From: Limnohabitans sp.
GTDB lineage: Bacteria; Pseudomonadota; Gammaproteobacteria; Burkholderiales; Burkholderiaceae_C
Direction of reading: 5' to 3'
DNA length: 15,453 bases
Assembly (NCBI GenBank): GCA_024641725.1
Contig: JAHECM010000051.1
Location: forward strand, 1 to 15,453
In this document: piece after piece, positions 13,929 through 15,453 of the stretch
How the letters are laid out: each line of letters begins with the position of its first letter
Position numbering within the stretch: the first letter of the stretch is position 1
The notes under the pieces: model-generated
What the model was told of the DNA's origin: nothing
What the model saw: only the letters and a program-made list of their open reading frames with translations
Databases searched by the model: none
Made by a program: the position numbers and the translations under genes

Positions 13929-14519
13929 TCAGCGGCGGTCCACCAAGGCATGGGCGATGGTGCCCAGATCGACGTATTCCAGCTCGCTGCCCGCGGGCAC
14001 ACCGCGCGCCAAGCGGGTCACGCGCAGACCGAGCGACTTGAGCATGCCCGCGATCACATGGGCCGTGGCCTCGCCTTCGGCGGTGAAGTTGGTGGCCAAG
14101 ATCACCTCGCGCAATCCGTCCTCGGATGCGCGCTCGCGCAGCTTGGCCAAGCCGATGTCGTGTGGACCAATGCCGTCCAGCGGACTGAGTTTGCCCATGA
14201 GCACAAAGTACAGGCCACGGTAAGTGCCGGTGTGCTCCACCGCCGACTGGTCGGCCGGGGTTTCCACCACGCACAACTGGCTGCGGTCACGTTGGGCATC
14301 GGCGCAGGTGTCGCACACATCGGCTTCGGTGAAGGTGTGGCAACGCTGACAATGGCGCACCTGGGCCACCGCATGGTTCAGTGCGCTGGCCAGCTGCAAA
14401 GCCGCCGTGCGGTCTCGTTGGAGCAAGTGAAAGGCCATGCGCGATGCCGATTTGACGCCGACCCCGGGCAGTCCTTTGAGGGCCTGCACCAGCACCGCGA
14501 GCGCATGGGTATCTGCCAC
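13929..14519 (-). CDS. recR: Recombination mediator protein RecR
   Basis: Acts with RecF and RecO in recombinational repair, loading RecA on SSB-coated single-stranded DNA; 196 residues, near the family length of about 200. The N-terminal helix-hairpin-helix contains LKGLPGVGVKSASRMAFHLL (14-33). The zinc site is Cys57, Cys60, Cys69 and Cys72 (CQRC...CDTC). The Toprim domain begins at LCVVETPAD (82-90) and runs through GPHDIGLAKL and TNFTAEGEATA (143-153). The C-terminal strand LARGVPAGSELEYVDLGTI (170-188) matches the family. The ATG at 14519 lies 10 bases after the ybaB stop. It is the last gene of the dnaX-ybaB-recR operon. Confidence 0.97.
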   Translation of the reverse strand: MADTHALAVLVQALKGLPGVGVKSASRMAFHLLQRDRTAALQLASALNHAVAQVRHCQRCHTFTEADVCDTCADAQRDRSQLCVVETPADQSAVEHTGTYRGLYFVLMGKLSPLDGIGPHDIGLAKLRERASEDGLREVILATNFTAEGEATAHVIAGMLKSLGLRVTRLARGVPAGSELEYVDLGTIAHALVDRR

Positions 14520-14529
14520 TGTTGGCGCT

Positions 14530-14853
14530 TCAGAAAGGCAGCTTCATGCCGGCAGGCAAGCCGGCAGTGAGTTTGCCCATCTTTTGCTGCGACAACTCTT
14601 CGGCTTGGCGCACGGCGGCGTTGAAGGCAGCGGCCACCAAGTCCTCCAGCATGTCCTTGTCGTCAGCCAGCAAGCTGGGGTCAATGGTCACGCGTCGCAC
14701 CTCGTGCTTGCAGGTCATCAAGACTTTGACCAGGCCCGAACCCGACTGACCTTCGACCTCGATGTGGGCCAGTTCGTCTTGCGCTTTTTTGAGGTTGTCC
14801 TGCATGGCTTGCGCTTGCTTCATCAGGCCGGCGAGTTGTCCTTTGTTGAACAT
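14530..14853 (-). CDS. ybaB: YbaB/EbfC family nucleoid-associated DNA-binding protein
   Basis: Small dimeric DNA-binding protein that compacts or bends DNA and associates with the nucleoid; 107 residues. The start MFNKGQLAGLMKQAQAMQDNLKKAQDEL is the family pattern, with a long amphipathic helix. The middle IEVEGQSGSGLVKVLMTCKHEVRRVTIDPSLL (31-62) forms the beta core. KDMLEDLVAAAFNAAVRQAEEL (66-87) forms the second helix. The tail MGKLTAGLPAGMKLPF is Gly/Pro-rich and typical. An ATG at 14919 is open in frame, but its extra 22 residues are unlike the family and overlap dnaX, so 14853 is chosen. AGAAAG about 10 bases upstream could bind the ribosome. It lies between dnaX (25 bases before) and recR (10 bases after). 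Confidence 0.96.
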   Translation of the reverse strand: MFNKGQLAGLMKQAQAMQDNLKKAQDELAHIEVEGQSGSGLVKVLMTCKHEVRRVTIDPSLLADDKDMLEDLVAAAFNAAVRQAEELSQQKMGKLTAGLPAGMKLPF

Positions 14854-14878
14854 GGGGGTGTCTTTCTTGAAATGAAAA

Positions 14879-15453
14879 TCAGAGGGGCTGAATGCTGCCG
14901 GGCACAATGCGCGCGCCAAAGTCGCGCACCATGGCCTGCACCAGCGGGTCGTTTTGAATGAGGGCTTCGGCAGCCACCATTTTGGCTGCAGCCGCTACGG
15001 CCAGACGCTTGGCCGGGCTGTCCACGACCGCGCCCAGCTCCACCACCAAGCTGACGCTGTGGCCTGCGGCCTGCAAGGCGGTTTGCAGGCGATCGCGGGT
15101 GCTGGGCATGTTGAGCGATTCGCGTTCGATGCGCAGCAGCCACTGGCCTTTGCTGCGGGTGAGCAATTGCGACTGCAGTGCCAACTCGCGCACCAGCGCG
15201 GAGATGGCGTCAGCGGCCATGAGCTGGCCCACGGTGTCGGCCCAAAAGTCGCCCTCGGGGGTGGCTTGCAATGGAGCTTCCGGGCGCTTGAGCGCATCCA
15301 CCCGGCTGGTGGGCGACGGCGCGACGCCCTCGCGCACGGGCAAGGGCCGGATGGCTGGCGACGTGGCCGGTGCGGGTGACGATGGGCCGGTTGCCGGGTC
15401 CATGTCTTCCCATGGGGGAATGTCCTGAGGCATGTCTGCCAGCGCCTCTGGGG
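14879..15453 (-). CDS. dnaX: DNA polymerase III subunit tau/gamma, C-terminal part (cut by window edge)
   Basis: C-terminal 190 residues or so of the clamp-loader subunit that ties the replicative polymerase to the helicase. The ATPase domains lie outside the window. The frame stays open to the last base (reading PEALADMPQDIPPWEDMD), so the internal ATG at 15433 is not the start. A Pro/Ala/Ser-rich linker is followed by a folded domain from about DFWADTVGQLMAADAISAL to the end. It includes QLLTRSKGQWLLRIERESL and LQAAGHSVSLVVELG, consistent with the tau domain that binds the polymerase alpha subunit. Identity rests on this C-terminal pattern and on the diagnostic dnaX-ybaB-recR order. Whether a gamma form arises by frameshift cannot be seen here. 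Confidence 0.93.
   Translation of the reverse strand, partial: PEALADMPQDIPPWEDMDPATGPSSPAPATSPAIRPLPVREGVAPSPTSRVDALKRPEAPLQATPEGDFWADTVGQLMAADAISALVRELALQSQLLTRSKGQWLLRIERESLNMPSTRDRLQTALQAAGHSVSLVVELGAVVDSPAKRLAVAAAAKMVAAEALIQNDPLVQAMVRDFGARIVPGSIQPL

Noticed and set aside
13831..14274. 147-codon minus-strand frame ending in an Arg-rich tail between recR and the binding-protein gene
   Set aside because: Most of it is recR read out of frame. The part beyond recR is about 30 residues with no family pattern or good start.

Overview
The window is a GC-rich (about 60-65% by eye) bacterial chromosome segment, most likely from a betaproteobacterium of the order Burkholderiales, probably Comamonadaceae. 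I infer this from codon use, protein character and gene neighbourhoods; no search was run. It is densely packed with ordinary metabolic and housekeeping genes. I see no tRNA, rRNA, CRISPR array, insertion sequence, integrase or phage gene, and no stretch over 300 bases lacks a gene. I looked for an undescribed system and did not find a convincing one. The findings are mostly small regulatory or architectural oddities.

Layout. (a) 1-197, minus: start of inorganic pyrophosphatase (ppa), cut by the window edge. A divergent intergenic region follows. (b) 372-2582, plus: an aldehyde dehydrogenase and a short-chain dehydrogenase, probably co-transcribed and of unknown substrate. (c) 2657-4477, plus: moaA and mobA, the first step and the guanylylation step of molybdenum cofactor synthesis. 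The moaA leader can form two competing hairpins. (d) 4493-8958, minus: a tripartite efflux unit with a lipoprotein membrane-fusion protein followed by one MdtC-like RND pump. It has its own promoter and a large inverted repeat in its leader; no outer-membrane channel or regulator is present. (e) 9135-12687: rnhA and a YafS-like methyltransferase on minus, facing gloB and mltD on plus. The same four families are neighbours in E. coli. The methyltransferase and gloB start codons overlap, and gloB/mltD overlap as ATGA. (f) 12741-13790, minus: an isolated substrate-binding protein of the NMT1/SsuA type without transporter partners. (g) 13929-15453, minus: recR, ybaB/ebfC and the 3' end of dnaX, the classic dnaX-ybaB-recR DNA replication/repair operon. 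The 5' part of dnaX lies outside the window.

How the genes relate. Group (b) looks like a small oxidative pathway in which an alcohol or ketone intermediate and an aldehyde are handled by paired NAD(P) enzymes. Group (c) supplies cofactor for molybdoenzymes encoded elsewhere. Group (d) exports unknown compounds. Group (e) mixes glyoxal detoxification, cell-wall turnover and RNA-DNA hybrid removal. Group (g) serves replication and recombinational repair. Apart from the named operons I see no evidence that these groups act as one system.
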